Origin: Syntrophus aciditrophicus SB
GTDB lineage: Bacteria > Desulfobacterota > Syntrophia > Syntrophales > Syntrophaceae
DNA length: 64,000 bases
Direction of reading: 5' to 3'
NCBI RefSeq assembly: GCF_000013405.1
Contig: NC_007759.1
Span: 1,179,001-1,243,000 of the forward strand
The notes under the pieces were generated by a model, which worked only from the letters and a program-made list of their open reading frames with translations, did not search any database and was not told the origin of the DNA. Shown here one piece after another: positions 54,380 to 63,893 of this stretch (position 1 is the stretch's first letter; every line of letters starts with the position of its first letter). The position numbers and the translations under genes were made by a program.

Positions 54380-55282
54380 ATGGTCTTGGTGACACTGGAA
54401 AAGGCTCTCACCTTTCAGGAACTCCTGGCAAACGGGGTTGCCCGTTTGGGAATCAGACAATATGCTGGCGGCATCGGCACGGGTGAACCATTAATCAGGT
54501 TCTGCTCAACAGGGTTGAATAATCCGGCAGACCTGCCTTTCCTCACCCTTCTGAATACAATCTGCATCATTTCATTGCGATCCCCCCTTTTTTTTGAAGG
54601 AGAGCTGTCCGTTTCTCTCCAGTTAAGCCGTTACTTCTCAGGAATCCATCCTCCGGTAAACTCATGCCTTGCCCTTACCGACACAGGGCACATTCCTGAA
54701 TTTCTGATCCACAGTCTGGGTAATTCGCAAATGTTCCTGTTTGCGTCGATTTATGACGAACATCTCCTTGAGAGCCGTTTGATCGGGTTGATTCGAGAGA
54801 AAACTGAACTACGGACAACCCTCTCCGGAGGACTGGTCAATATCGAAGGAATGGGTGTCGTGATAACCGGGGAAAGCGGTTCGGGGAAGACATCGTGCGC
54901 ACTTGAACTCGTCAGGCGGGGACATCGCTGGGTGGCGGATGATGTGGTTGCAGTGGAGAAAAGGAACGATGGACTACTTTACGGGCGAAGTCATGGTTTC
55001 GAAACCTCTTTGCTGGAAGTCAAGGGATGGGGCATTGTGCGTGCGGAAGACGTCATGGCGCCGTCCTCCATAATGAGCGAGAGCCGAATCGACTGCATAA
55101 TGGAAATGGTTGAAGAAGTGAACGCGGATAAGAATAGAGAGTCGGGCAAGCCTTCCAAGGTTCTGAAGAATATCATGGGAGTTGATCTGCCCTGTGTCTC
55201 GATAAGGGCTTCAAGGGATGCTTCATGCCCGGTGGCGGAAATGGAATCCTGTATTCGAACCTTGCAGCGGTTAAGGAGATGA
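54380..55282 (+). CDS. hprK: HPr kinase/phosphorylase-like protein
   Basis: 300 residues. N-terminal DRTGG-like domain (about 1-130) and a C-terminal kinase domain with P-loop [18 protein letters not shown] (about 160-177), VADDVV and the EVKGWGI loop. HprK phosphorylates HPr on serine and can reverse this. Two family signatures are altered: the His-Gly box before the P-loop reads LSGGLVN rather than an HGVL-type sequence, and the ELRGLGI-type signature is EVKGWGI. The enzyme may have lost phosphorylase action. Two bases from rapZ; a 139-bp gap precedes it. Confidence 0.82.
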
Positions 55283-55284
55283 AG

Positions 55285-56148
55285 ATGAATAACCTTCGCG
55301 TAGTCATTATTACCGGTCTTTCCGGTTCAGGGAAAAGCACGGCGTTAAGAGCACTGGAGGATATCGGTTTTTATTGCGTGGACAATATGCCCGTTGTCCT
55401 GCTGCCGCAGTTTCTGGAAATCCAGTCCGACAAATCAAAGGATATCTCTCAAGTGGCCATGGTGATGGACTTGAGGGAAAAATCATTTATCGAAACTTAT
55501 AAGGGCATCTTCGAACAGATCAAAGCCCGGGGTTATAAGATCGAGATCGTTTTTCTCTATGCCACCGACGACGCTCTGCTGCATCGCTTCAGCGAAACGA
55601 GAAGGGTTCACCCTTTGTCGAGTGTTTCGATCATGGAAGGGATTCGTCTGGAGCGCGAGCAGCTTCGCGCCCTGGAGGAAATGGCCGATAAGGTGATTGA
55701 TACGACTTCCTGCAATGTCCATCAGTTAAAGGATATCGTCCAGCGTCATTTTCTGCCTTCCTCCACGGCCAGACGGTTGTTTATTCATCTGATCTCTTTC
55801 GGCTATCGTTACGGTCTCCCGGCCGATGCCGATTTGGTTCTGGATGTTCGTTTTCTTCCCAATCCCTATTGGGTTGAAAGCTTAAAATCCTTCAATGGTC
55901 ACCATCAGGATGTTCGGCGGTATGTTCTGAGTGCTGAAGCGAGTTCCATCTTTCTTCAGAAGCTGTTCGACCTGATGGAATTTTTGATTCCTCTTTATGA
56001 AAAGGAAGGAAAACCACGAATAACCATTGCCGTGGGATGCACGGGGGGGAAGCATCGCTCCGTTGTCATGGCGAATGAATTGTGGTCCTACTTTTCCGGC
56101 CGGGATTATCCGGTAAACGTGAACCACCGCGACGTTGGTAAAAGCTGA
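55285..56148 (+). CDS. rapZ: RNase adapter / nucleotide-binding protein RapZ
   Basis: 287 residues. P-loop [18 protein letters not shown] near the N-terminus, Walker-B-like region, and the C-terminal conserved part [20 protein letters not shown] and [19 protein letters not shown], which in E. coli RapZ senses glucosamine-6-phosphate and binds small RNAs. AAGGAG six bases before the ATG at 55285 sets the start (an ATG at 55279 overlaps the hprK stop). Last gene of the plus-strand block. Confidence 0.94.
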
Positions 56149-56197
56149 TGGCTCATCGCGACAACCTGCTTTTCAAAGAATGACGGTTTTTAAAAAA

Positions 56198-57547
56198 CTA
56201 AAAACTCACCGCCATTTTTCGCAGGACATTGTCCTGAATCCAGTGGGGATCCCACCACTCCTGGGGATTGACAAACTGATCGCCCACAATCATTCCAAAG
56301 TGCAGATGATCGCCTCCAGCCAGGCCCGATAAGCCGCTCGTTCCAATGACACCTCCCCTGGAGACAGGTTGAGTGCTTTTTACCGAGATGGAGGAAAGAT
56401 GAGAATACAGCGTAAAAAGCCCAAGCCCATGGTCAATGATGACGGCATTTCCATAAATGCCCAACGGACCGGTGTAAGCGACAATCCCGCTGTTGGCGGC
56501 CTCGATGGGAGCCTGAGAAGTCGATGCCAGGTCAACGCCCATGTGAATGCTTTCTCCAACCGGTTTCCCATCGTAAAGATAAGTTCTCCTGTCACCGAAC
56601 AGCGCCATGGGCGAGGCGTTTTTCATTCTGAGAAAGGTGCCGTTCCAGAGTTGGCGGGGTGTTGTATTCCGGCAGACATTCTGGATTGTTTTGTTGTTTT
56701 CCTCTCTCATTCGGGTGTTGACATACATGAAGGTTTCCAGGAGGGTCTTGCCTCGCAGCTGGGGATTGGCTGCCTGAAATTCCGGCATCTTCTGCTGCAG
56801 GAACGATTCACTTGTTGCCATGGTGTCGCTGCGGAAGGTTTCCTTCATAAGCAGATAGGGAAGGGGCATAGACGCTTCGTTGCCTCCCTGATCCCTTGCG
56901 ACGATCCGGATGTTGACCGGTCTGCTCCCGGCATCCATCGGCATTGCAAAGTAACTGACGAAGCCGGGTTTCCCGGAGAGGGTAATTGGATAGGCCTTGA
57001 AAAAAAGCTGATCTACTGTGATCCCGGTCATGATGACGGGTTCTGAGACGCGGTAAACGACAACGCAGGTCCCGCCAGGATTGATGTGATTCTGCATATT
57101 TGGGGAAAAAATCTGCGGCGGTCCGAAGTCGATCGTGACCGGCCGGTTGACGGCTATCGAATTGCTGAACAAGGCGTTATCCTTCGCGGTGATATGGAGG
57201 ACGGCCGGGCCCTCGCGCAGCCCGAGCTTCGCGGCATCGACCACCACGCTGACGCTGTGGTTTCTGTATTTACCCGGCGGATAAGCCATGGTTGACAGGG
57301 GAATGGTTTTCCCGTCCTGAACAAGAGAAATCTCCGTTTTCGCAAGACCGCTTTTCGCGTCGGCAAAGGTCAGATTCAAGGAGGTCTGCGATCCGAGAGT
57401 CCGAATTTCGCCGTTGGAAGTAAAGGAAGGCTTGCCGAATTCAAGGCGCTGACCCAGGAAAAGCCAGGCGACCAGGGCAACGACGACAATGGCGATGGGT
57501 GCGATCATATAAAGTGTCAGGTTTTTCTTAGGCTTCATTGAAATCAT
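56198..57547 (-). CDS. M23 (LytM) family metallopeptidase
   Basis: 449 residues. One N-terminal membrane helix (about 10-32), a beta-rich central region (about 40-310) with Ig-like strands, and a C-terminal LytM domain (about 330-435) with zinc ligands in SIHMGVDLAS (HxxxD) and GDHLHFGMIV (HxH). Cuts cell-wall cross-bridges or, if inactive, activates amidases; here the metal ligands are present. GAGGAAAATT before the ATG at 57547 sets the start over 57559. Convergent with rapZ. Confidence 0.9.
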   Translation of the reverse strand: MISMKPKKNLTLYMIAPIAIVVVALVAWLFLGQRLEFGKPSFTSNGEIRTLGSQTSLNLTFADAKSGLAKTEISLVQDGKTIPLSTMAYPPGKYRNHSVSVVVDAAKLGLREGPAVLHITAKDNALFSNSIAVNRPVTIDFGPPQIFSPNMQNHINPGGTCVVVYRVSEPVIMTGITVDQLFFKAYPITLSGKPGFVSYFAMPMDAGSRPVNIRIVARDQGGNEASMPLPYLLMKETFRSDTMATSESFLQQKMPEFQAANPQLRGKTLLETFMYVNTRMREENNKTIQNVCRNTTPRQLWNGTFLRMKNASPMALFGDRRTYLYDGKPVGESIHMGVDLASTSQAPIEAANSGIVAYTGPLGIYGNAVIIDHGLGLFTLYSHLSSISVKSTQPVSRGGVIGTSGLSGLAGGDHLHFGMIVGDQFVNPQEWWDPHWIQDNVLRKMAVSF

Positions 57548-57635
57548 AATTTTCCTCACAGACAGGATTCAGGTGATCAAACAGGCATTCCTATAATTTC
57601 TTCCCATGGGTTTTTCAAGTGGAAAACCGGGACCG

Positions 57636-59444
57636 TTAACTCACGCTTTCCAGACGTTCGGCCTTGCGCCGTTCCCATTCGCCGAGGATTTTTTTGCGCA
57701 ACCGGATGGATTTGGGAGTGATCTCCACGATTTCGCCTTCAGTGATGTACTCCAATGCTTCCTCAAGAGAAAAGACAACGGGCGGCGACAGCTTGACGGC
57801 TTCGTCACTTCCGGAGGCGCGCATGTTCGTCAGTTTCTTTGCCCTCTGAACGTTAACGACCATATCTTCCTCTTTGTTGTGCTCGCCGATGATCTGTCCC
57901 TCATAGACCACTTCCCCCGGCGAGATGAAGAAACGTCCCCGGGCCTGAAGTGCGTCGAGGGCATAGGCCGTGGCTGGTCCCGCCTGCATGGAAATCAGTA
58001 CGCCGTTCTGCCGGTGAGGGATGGAGCCTTTGAAGGGTTCGTATTGGTAAAACTGATGATTAATGACGGCTTCTCCAGCCGTGGCGTTGAGGAGGCGGTT
58101 GCGCAAACCGATCATGCCGCGGGACGGGATGTGGAACTCCAGTCGCGAGCGGCCGCCGATTGAATCAATTTTTTTCAGTTCGCCGCGCTTCCTGCCGACC
58201 ACTTCGATGACCCTGCCCGAGAGATCCGCGGGCGCATCGACAATAAGCAGCTCGATGGGCTCCGCCTTCCGGTTGTTGATTTCCTTGTAGATCACATGAG
58301 GCTGTCCAACCTGAAATTCGTAGCCTTCCCGACGCATCGTCTCAATCAGGATCGACAGATGCAGAATGCCTCGCCCGTAAACCTTCAACGCGTCGGTACC
58401 TGAGGCTGCTTCAATCTGGAGCGCCACATCGCTCTTCAGCTCGCGGAAAAGGCGATCCCGCAGATGACGGCCTGTGACATAACGGCCTTCCTTGCCGAAA
58501 AAGGGCGAATCGTTATGCATGAACGTCATGCTCATGGTCGGTTCATCCACGGGGATGATAGGCAGGGCTTCCGGATTCTCGATGTCGGCAATGGTGTCCC
58601 CGATATCGATGTCCTCCGGACCAATAATGGCGCAGATATCCCCGCAGGGAACTTCCTCCGCCTTGCTGCGCTGCAGTCCCTCAAAAAGAAAAACATCCTT
58701 GATCGCCGATTTCTGGGTAAATCCGTCACGTTTCAGAACGGCGATCGGCATGCCGGCTCTGATCTTTCCCCGGAAGACGCGCCCGATGGCGATACGTCCC
58801 ACATAATCTGAGTAATCCACCGTGGTGACCTGCATTTGTAGAGGTCCTTCCACCTCTTTGGGTGCGGGAATGGAGTCGATCACGGCATCCAGCAGTGAGG
58901 TCAGATCCTTTCCTTCCACGTCCGGAAGGAGGGAAGACCAGCCGAAACGGCTTGATGCATAGAGTACGGGAAATTCCATCTGCTCGTCATCTGCGCCCAG
59001 GTCGATGAAAAGGTCATAGACTTCGTCAAGCACCTCGGCGGGCCTGCGGTTCGGCTTGTCCATCTTGTTGATGACCAGAATGGGGGTCAGATTGAAGGAC
59101 AGGGCCTTCTGGAGGACAAAGCGCGTTTGCGGCATCGCCCCTTCAAAGGAGTCCACAAGAAGAATGGCGCCGTCAGCCATCTTAAGGACGCGTTCCACTT
59201 CCCCACCGAAATCGGAATGTCCGGGGGTGTCGATGATGTTGATTTTGTGACCCTTATAGTTGATGGAGATGTTTTTGGACAGAATGGTGATTCCCCGTTC
59301 GCGTTCCAGATCGTTGGAATCAAGAAAGCAGTCCCGCACTTCCTGGTTTTCACGGAAGATCTTGCTCTGGATCAGCAGTTTGTCAACCAGCGTTGTCTTG
59401 CCGTGGTCGACATGGGCGATGATAGCTACGTTTCTTATTTTCAT
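57636..59444 (-). CDS. typA: Translational GTPase TypA/BipA
   Basis: 602 residues. G1 [18 protein letters not shown] (about 8-25), G3 [19 protein letters not shown]4 [12 protein letters not shown], then beta-barrel, EF-G-like domains III and V and the BipA-specific C-terminal domain ([19 protein letters not shown]). A ribosome-binding GTPase needed for 50S assembly and stress growth. Full length. AAGGATTTCAGG lies upstream. Confidence 0.96.
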   Translation of the reverse strand: MKIRNVAIIAHVDHGKTTLVDKLLIQSKIFRENQEVRDCFLDSNDLERERGITILSKNISINYKGHKINIIDTPGHSDFGGEVERVLKMADGAILLVDSFEGAMPQTRFVLQKALSFNLTPILVINKMDKPNRRPAEVLDEVYDLFIDLGADDEQMEFPVLYASSRFGWSSLLPDVEGKDLTSLLDAVIDSIPAPKEVEGPLQMQVTTVDYSDYVGRIAIGRVFRGKIRAGMPIAVLKRDGFTQKSAIKDVFLFEGLQRSKAEEVPCGDICAIIGPEDIDIGDTIADIENPEALPIIPVDEPTMSMTFMHNDSPFFGKEGRYVTGRHLRDRLFRELKSDVALQIEAASGTDALKVYGRGILHLSILIETMRREGYEFQVGQPHVIYKEINNRKAEPIELLIVDAPADLSGRVIEVVGRKRGELKKIDSIGGRSRLEFHIPSRGMIGLRNRLLNATAGEAVINHQFYQYEPFKGSIPHRQNGVLISMQAGPATAYALDALQARGRFFISPGEVVYEGQIIGEHNKEEDMVVNVQRAKKLTNMRASGSDEAVKLSPPVVFSLEEALEYITEGEIVEITPKSIRLRKKILGEWERRKAERLESVS

Positions 59445-59468
59445 GATGCTTTAATTCCTGAAATCCTT

Positions 59469-59693
59469 TTAATATTTTGCATGGGCTGTAATTTTTCCGC
59501 AGCCGGCCGGGCAGATAAAGTGTGCCGGCTCGATAAAGAAGAATGAGGCATTTTTCTGGGGAGATACGTCAACGGGAAAATCGATTTCACTTACTATAGA
59601 TCTGATGTCTCCAAGACTGCCGATGGGACGGGATGTCAGCCGTTTTCGGAAAAATTTGTATCGGCTGATAACAGGAAAGAGAGAATTTAGCAA
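59469..59693 (-). CDS. Possible small protein upstream of typA
   Basis: A 74-residue frame if it starts at TTG 59693. The C-terminal half has protein-like composition (FFFIEPAHFICPAGCGKITA) and a CxxxC pair that could bind a metal. No ribosome site is visible and the frame runs on upstream into the phosphomannomutase gene, so the start is uncertain. It ends 24 bases before typA. It may be a decayed gene. Confidence 0.3.
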   Translation of the reverse strand: MLNSLFPVISRYKFFRKRLTSRPIGSLGDIRSIVSEIDFPVDVSPQKNASFFFIEPAHFICPAGCGKITAHAKY

Positions 59694-59708
59694 ACAATTT
59701 GTTGCAGT

Positions 59709-59737
59709 ATTTCCCGCCGGCTTGAGACCGGCGGGAA
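59709..59737. terminator. GC-rich hairpin after phosphomannomutase gene
   Basis: An 11-bp perfect stem TTTCCCGCCGG / CCGGCGGGAAA with a 7-base loop, 12 bases beyond the stop of the minus-strand phosphomannomutase gene. The following minus-strand sequence is only weakly T-rich, so termination efficiency is uncertain. Confidence 0.55.
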
Positions 59738-59748
59738 AACGCCGGATC

Positions 59749-61101
59749 TCAGCAGGAACGCAATTTATGAAAAACAATCTCTTCAATGCTGGAACGGATG
59801 TCATCCAATCGGGACTTCGTGGCGGCTTCAAACCGGAGAACCAGGACCGGCTGTGTATTTGAACAGCGGATCAATCCCCATCCGTCATTGAAGGGGATAC
59901 GGACTCCATCGATATCGATGATCGGGCCGATGGCTCGAAAATGTTCTTTGACCTCCTCGACGATACGGAACTTGACATCGTCCGGACAGTCAATCCGGAT
60001 TTCCGGCGTAGTAAAGGTTGTCGGCACGTCAGCCATCAGTGCGCTGACGGATTTTCCTGTTTCGGAAAGAATTTCCAGGAGCCGCAGAGAGGCGTAAATG
60101 GCGTCATCATATCCGAAATATCGATCGGCGAAAAACAGATGTCCACTCATTTCCCCTGCAAGGAGGGCTTTCTCTTCCTTCATCTTGCCTTTGATCAGGG
60201 AGTGACCGGCTTTCCACATAATGGCTCTGCCGCCGCGGGCCTGAATGTCATCGTATAATTTCTGTGAACACTTGACTTCACCGATAATGGCCGCTCCGGG
60301 ATTTTTTTCCAGAATGGCGCGGGCGAACAGCAGAAGAAGTTCATCGCCCCACAGGATTCGCCCATCGTCCGCAACAATGCCCAGCCGATCCGCATCGCCG
60401 TCGTAGGCAAGACCCACATCCGCACTCAACGCCTTCACCTCGGTCAATAAGGCGGATAGATTCTCGGGGATTGTCGGGTCCGGGAAGTGGTTGGGGAAAT
60501 GGCCGTCCGGCTCACAGTATAAGTCTTTTACCTGGCAACCCAATCGTTTTAAGATGGGCAGAGCGAAATAACCGCCGACACCGTTTCCCCCATCGAGGAC
60601 GACTTTCATCCCTTTTCGAAGTGTAAATTGATTGCACAGGAAATCCTCATAATCCATCGATACGGACTGTTTCCGGAAGCGGCCCTGTCCTTTTTCATAC
60701 ATCCCTGATTCCATGATTGTTCTTAAAACCTGAATTTCATCTCCATAAATGGTATCCTGACCCACGCATACTTTAAACCCGTTGAATTCCGGCGGATTAT
60801 GGCTTCCGGTTACCATAATTCCGCCGCCGGCCTCAAGCGTGCGGATGGAGAAGTAAAGCATGGGGGTTGCGCACATTCCGATATCAATGACATCGATTCC
60901 CGAATCGAGAAGCCCCTCTATCAGGGCAAGATGATAACCTTCTGAACTGAGGCGGCAATCCCTGCCCGCGGTCAATATAGAGGCACCGTGACGCAAGGCG
61001 TACGTGCCGGTTGCCTGTCCCAGGCGATAGACGAAATCAGCATTCAAATCCTTGTCTACAACACCGCGAATATCGTATTCCCGAAATACTTCTGGGTTCA
61101 T
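59749..61101 (-). CDS. Phosphomannomutase/phosphoglucomutase
   Basis: 450 residues, AlgC-type alpha-D-phosphohexomutase. Four domains; active-site Ser in GIMVTGSHNPPEFNGFK (about 97-113), Mg loop LAYDGDADRLGIV (about 235-247), sugar loop LAGEMSGHLFF, phosphate loop RCSNTQPVLVLRFEA. Converts mannose- or glucose-6-phosphate to the 1-phosphate for lipopolysaccharide and exopolysaccharide sugars. The N-terminal FREYDIRGVV is typical. Monocistronic. Confidence 0.93.
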   Translation of the reverse strand: MNPEVFREYDIRGVVDKDLNADFVYRLGQATGTYALRHGASILTAGRDCRLSSEGYHLALIEGLLDSGIDVIDIGMCATPMLYFSIRTLEAGGGIMVTGSHNPPEFNGFKVCVGQDTIYGDEIQVLRTIMESGMYEKGQGRFRKQSVSMDYEDFLCNQFTLRKGMKVVLDGGNGVGGYFALPILKRLGCQVKDLYCEPDGHFPNHFPDPTIPENLSALLTEVKALSADVGLAYDGDADRLGIVADDGRILWGDELLLLFARAILEKNPGAAIIGEVKCSQKLYDDIQARGGRAIMWKAGHSLIKGKMKEEKALLAGEMSGHLFFADRYFGYDDAIYASLRLLEILSETGKSVSALMADVPTTFTTPEIRIDCPDDVKFRIVEEVKEHFRAIGPIIDIDGVRIPFNDGWGLIRCSNTQPVLVLRFEAATKSRLDDIRSSIEEIVFHKLRSC

Positions 61102-61151
61102 TTTTCTGCTCCTTTGATCATTTTCTGAACAATAGATTTCTGAATGATCGA

Positions 61152-61633
61152 TTATCTTTGATTAAAAGAAAAGATGATGACCGAAATTCCCATGTTGAGC
61201 CCTCTTCGGTGAAAAGGGCTCGCCGGACGCCACTGAAACGCCGGCGTGGCCTGCTTTCCCGTCTGCAGGACGTAGAAAATTGATCGGTTTTTTTTCGAAT
61301 CATATCTGCCATAGTTCAACTTGATCGTTTTCGCAAGTTTTTCCGTAAAAAATTGAGCTGCTTTGTCAATATTGTCCAGGCATATCGTCCCCATGAAGAT
61401 CGCCGATCCAGCGGATAATTGAAGTCTTTGATTTCGGGGCGGTACGAAAGTCTTTCGGGAGGCTTTTTCTCTGGATCGACGGGAAAGCCGAACTCTGTAA
61501 CTCCCGCCCGGGATTCTGAAAAAAACACGTCGACCAATCTCCCGGGGTTATTCAAAGCACCAGCATCCATTATAAAATGTGGTTCAAAAAGATATTGGAG
61601 TCCGCGCTCAATCCATTTGTTCTTTCCGGTCAT
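61152..61633 (-). pseudogene. Unknown gene interrupted by a frameshift
   Basis: The first part, from an ATG at 61633 that overlaps the stop of the preceding gene, reads about 76 residues to EIKDFNYPLD. The continuation lies in another frame (AGSAIFMGTICLDNIDKAAQ onward to FSFNQR at 61152). Adding one base near 61412 joins them into a protein of about 160 residues. Both halves have coding-like composition. No family recognised. Either a real frameshift or a sequencing error; compare serC, which shows the same kind of defect. Confidence 0.55.
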
Positions 61634-63528
61634 TTCCTGAAGGCCAGTTTCAGGTCATAAAATCCGGACTTCAAGTTTCCTGTGATCTCGAATTCTCCCT
61701 TTTCCCTGGCGAAAGTGTTCAGCATCGCCTCGTTTTCCATCAGTACCGAGGCGGTAAATCCCAAAAGCCCCTGCCTTTTGGCCAGATAGGTCATATAGGA
61801 AAGCAGTTCTGTTCCGATGCCTTTTCTATGAAAGAGATCACGGACGGCAAAGGCGACATCGGCCCAATGAGAGCTTTCATCGATTGTGTATCGGGCAATG
61901 CCGATGATCATTTCTTTCTTCATAATGGGAACGGTGGCGCAGATGACCATTTGCTTTGTATAATCAATGGCGATCATTTCCTGTATCCGCTCGTGAGGCA
62001 TGTCGAAACGCCTTGAAAAGAAACGAAGATAAAGACTGGTATCGGACAACCCATGAATAAAATCTCTGAAAAGAGTTTCATCCGTAATTTTAATGGGCCG
62101 TAAAAATATATTCAATCCCGCCGATGTCGTCCTGTGTGTTTCCAGATGTTCCGGATATTCCCCTTTTTCGCCGTGAAAAACCTGATCACGGTAAACGAGC
62201 CCCCGCTTTTTCGCTTCCTCCAGCAGCCAGGGACGGAATTTGGGATGGGCGATTGCGATGAGTTCCATCGCCCTTTCCCGAATCGTCTTGCCGTGAAGAT
62301 AAGCGATGCCGTATTCCGTAACGACGTAACGCACATCGCTCCGATTCAGCGTAACTCCCGCAGATTCGGACAAACTGGGAACGATGCGGGAAACCTCGCC
62401 TCCCCTGGCGGTTGACTGCAGAGTCAGGATGCTCCTTCCATTTCGAGCCATGACCGCGCCGCGCATAAAATCCTGATGGCCGCCAATGCCGCTGTAAAAC
62501 GTGCCGCCGATGGATTCCGACGTGGCCTGCCCCGTCAGGTCGATTTCCAGAGCGCTGTTGATTGCCACCATATTATCTTCCTGAGCGATGACCAGAGGAT
62601 CGTTCGTGTAATCGATGGTGCGGAAGGTAATGGAAGGGTTGTCATGAATGTATTCGTAGGTTTCCTTTTTCCCCATGCAGAAGGAGGCGATCGTCTTTCC
62701 CCGATTGAGCTTTTTCCGGGAATTGTCGATCACACCGAGCTTGATCAGGTTGACCAGGCCGTCACTGAGGAGTTCCGTATGAACCCCCAGATTTTTTTTG
62801 TTGTTGAGATGGGACACGGTTTCATTGGGAAGAACGCCGAATCCTACCTGAATCGTATCTCCATCCTGAACAAGACGGGAAACATAACTGCCTATTCTTT
62901 GAGCCGTTTCGCTGGGAATTGTACCCTGTAACTCCAGCAGGGGTTCGTCATGGGGGATGATATAGTCAACGTCCTTGATATGGATGAAACCGTCTCCATG
63001 AGAACGCGGCATGTTTGAGTTGACCTGAGCGATAATCAGAGAAGCATTTTCCGTTGCCGCCTTGACCATATCGATGCTCACTCCGAGACTGAGGAATCCG
63101 TATTCATCCGGGAGGGAGGTCTGGATCAGCGCAACATCGATTTTGACGAAGCCGCTGTACAGCAGCGCCGGAACACTGGACATGGAGATGGGGGTGTAAT
63201 CGGAAGATCCTTTATTCACCGATTTCCTGGTGTTATCCCCGATAAAAAAAGTATTGTGACGAAAATTGAACTGGAATTTCGGATCGGTATAGGGTGCGAA
63301 TCCAAAGGAATAGATATGAATGATTTCTGTATCAAAGAAAGCCTTCGGGTTGGATTCCACGTATTTGATCAGTGCGCTGACCAGATGCTGAGGCTCTCCA
63401 CAGCCGGAAGATACAAAAATGCGGTCACCTCGGCGGATATGACTGAATATTAACTCCTTTTGAGCGAATTTTTCCGAATAACTTGCTTTCCACTTTTCAA
63501 GGTGATGACTGCTGTGCTGACCTGACAT
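61630..63528 (-). CDS. Acetyl-CoA hydrolase/CoA-transferase fused to GNAT domain
   Basis: 632 residues. N-terminal two-part CoA-transferase family domain (about 10-430; the Glu in INSALEIDLTGQATSESIGG and GIGGHQDFMRGAV are characteristic of the acetyl-CoA hydrolase/transferase family), then a GNAT acyltransferase domain (about 470-632; DLFHRKGIGTELLSYM as acetyl-CoA loop). The first domain moves CoA between acyl groups such as acetate and butyrate. The second might acetylate a protein. A near relative begins at the window edge (63894), so this is a tandem pair. Confidence 0.88.
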   Translation of the reverse strand: MSGQHSSHHLEKWKASYSEKFAQKELIFSHIRRGDRIFVSSGCGEPQHLVSALIKYVESNPKAFFDTEIIHIYSFGFAPYTDPKFQFNFRHNTFFIGDNTRKSVNKGSSDYTPISMSSVPALLYSGFVKIDVALIQTSLPDEYGFLSLGVSIDMVKAATENASLIIAQVNSNMPRSHGDGFIHIKDVDYIIPHDEPLLELQGTIPSETAQRIGSYVSRLVQDGDTIQVGFGVLPNETVSHLNNKKNLGVHTELLSDGLVNLIKLGVIDNSRKKLNRGKTIASFCMGKKETYEYIHDNPSITFRTIDYTNDPLVIAQEDNMVAINSALEIDLTGQATSESIGGTFYSGIGGHQDFMRGAVMARNGRSILTLQSTARGGEVSRIVPSLSESAGVTLNRSDVRYVVTEYGIAYLHGKTIRERAMELIAIAHPKFRPWLLEEAKKRGLVYRDQVFHGEKGEYPEHLETHRTTSAGLNIFLRPIKITDETLFRDFIHGLSDTSLYLRFFSRRFDMPHERIQEMIAIDYTKQMVICATVPIMKKEMIIGIARYTIDESSHWADVAFAVRDLFHRKGIGTELLSYMTYLAKRQGLLGFTASVLMENEAMLNTFAREKGEFEITGNLKSGFYDLKLAFRK

Positions 63529-63675
63529 CTCAAAGCTCCTGGCATTTACGAACTATCTTCGTTCCGAAACGAGCACAACGAATGATGGACATGGTGATCG
63601 TGAGCTGAAGGAACAAGTCACGGTAATCCTCTGAAAAAGAATTTTCCGTTAAAAACTTTAATCAGGAGGAAGACC
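63529..63675. other. Intergenic between tandem CoA-transferase genes
   Basis: With 63775-63893 this makes a gap of about 365 bases containing only the doubtful 32-codon frame at 63676. GAACTATCTTCGTTCCGAAA near 63548 can form a weak stem. No promoter is evident to me. Confidence 0.35.
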
Positions 63676-63774
63676 ATGAGTCGGCGTGTAGATAGCAGAA
63701 TTATCGGGATTGTGCATCCCATTTGTTATAGGAATGATGTTGACGATGAGTGCATATCGGCAGGTGTTGCTTGA
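63676..63774 (+). CDS. Possible 32-residue peptide
   Basis: CAGGAGGAAGACC stands directly before an ATG at 63676. The frame reads MSRRVDSRIIGIVHPICYRN and ends at TGA 63774. It is on the strand opposite to both neighbours. The ribosome site is the only support; it could be a leader peptide or chance. Confidence 0.3.
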   Translation: MSRRVDSRIIGIVHPICYRNDVDDECISAGVA

Positions 63775-63893
63775 GCAGACCACTTCGGAACCGATCAGCT
63801 GAACATCAGAAAGATTGAGATTTTTACGGGTTATTTGATGAGGGTGTGATCATGGCTGTTCCGTTGTGGCGATTGAGAGAAAGGATATGCCGG

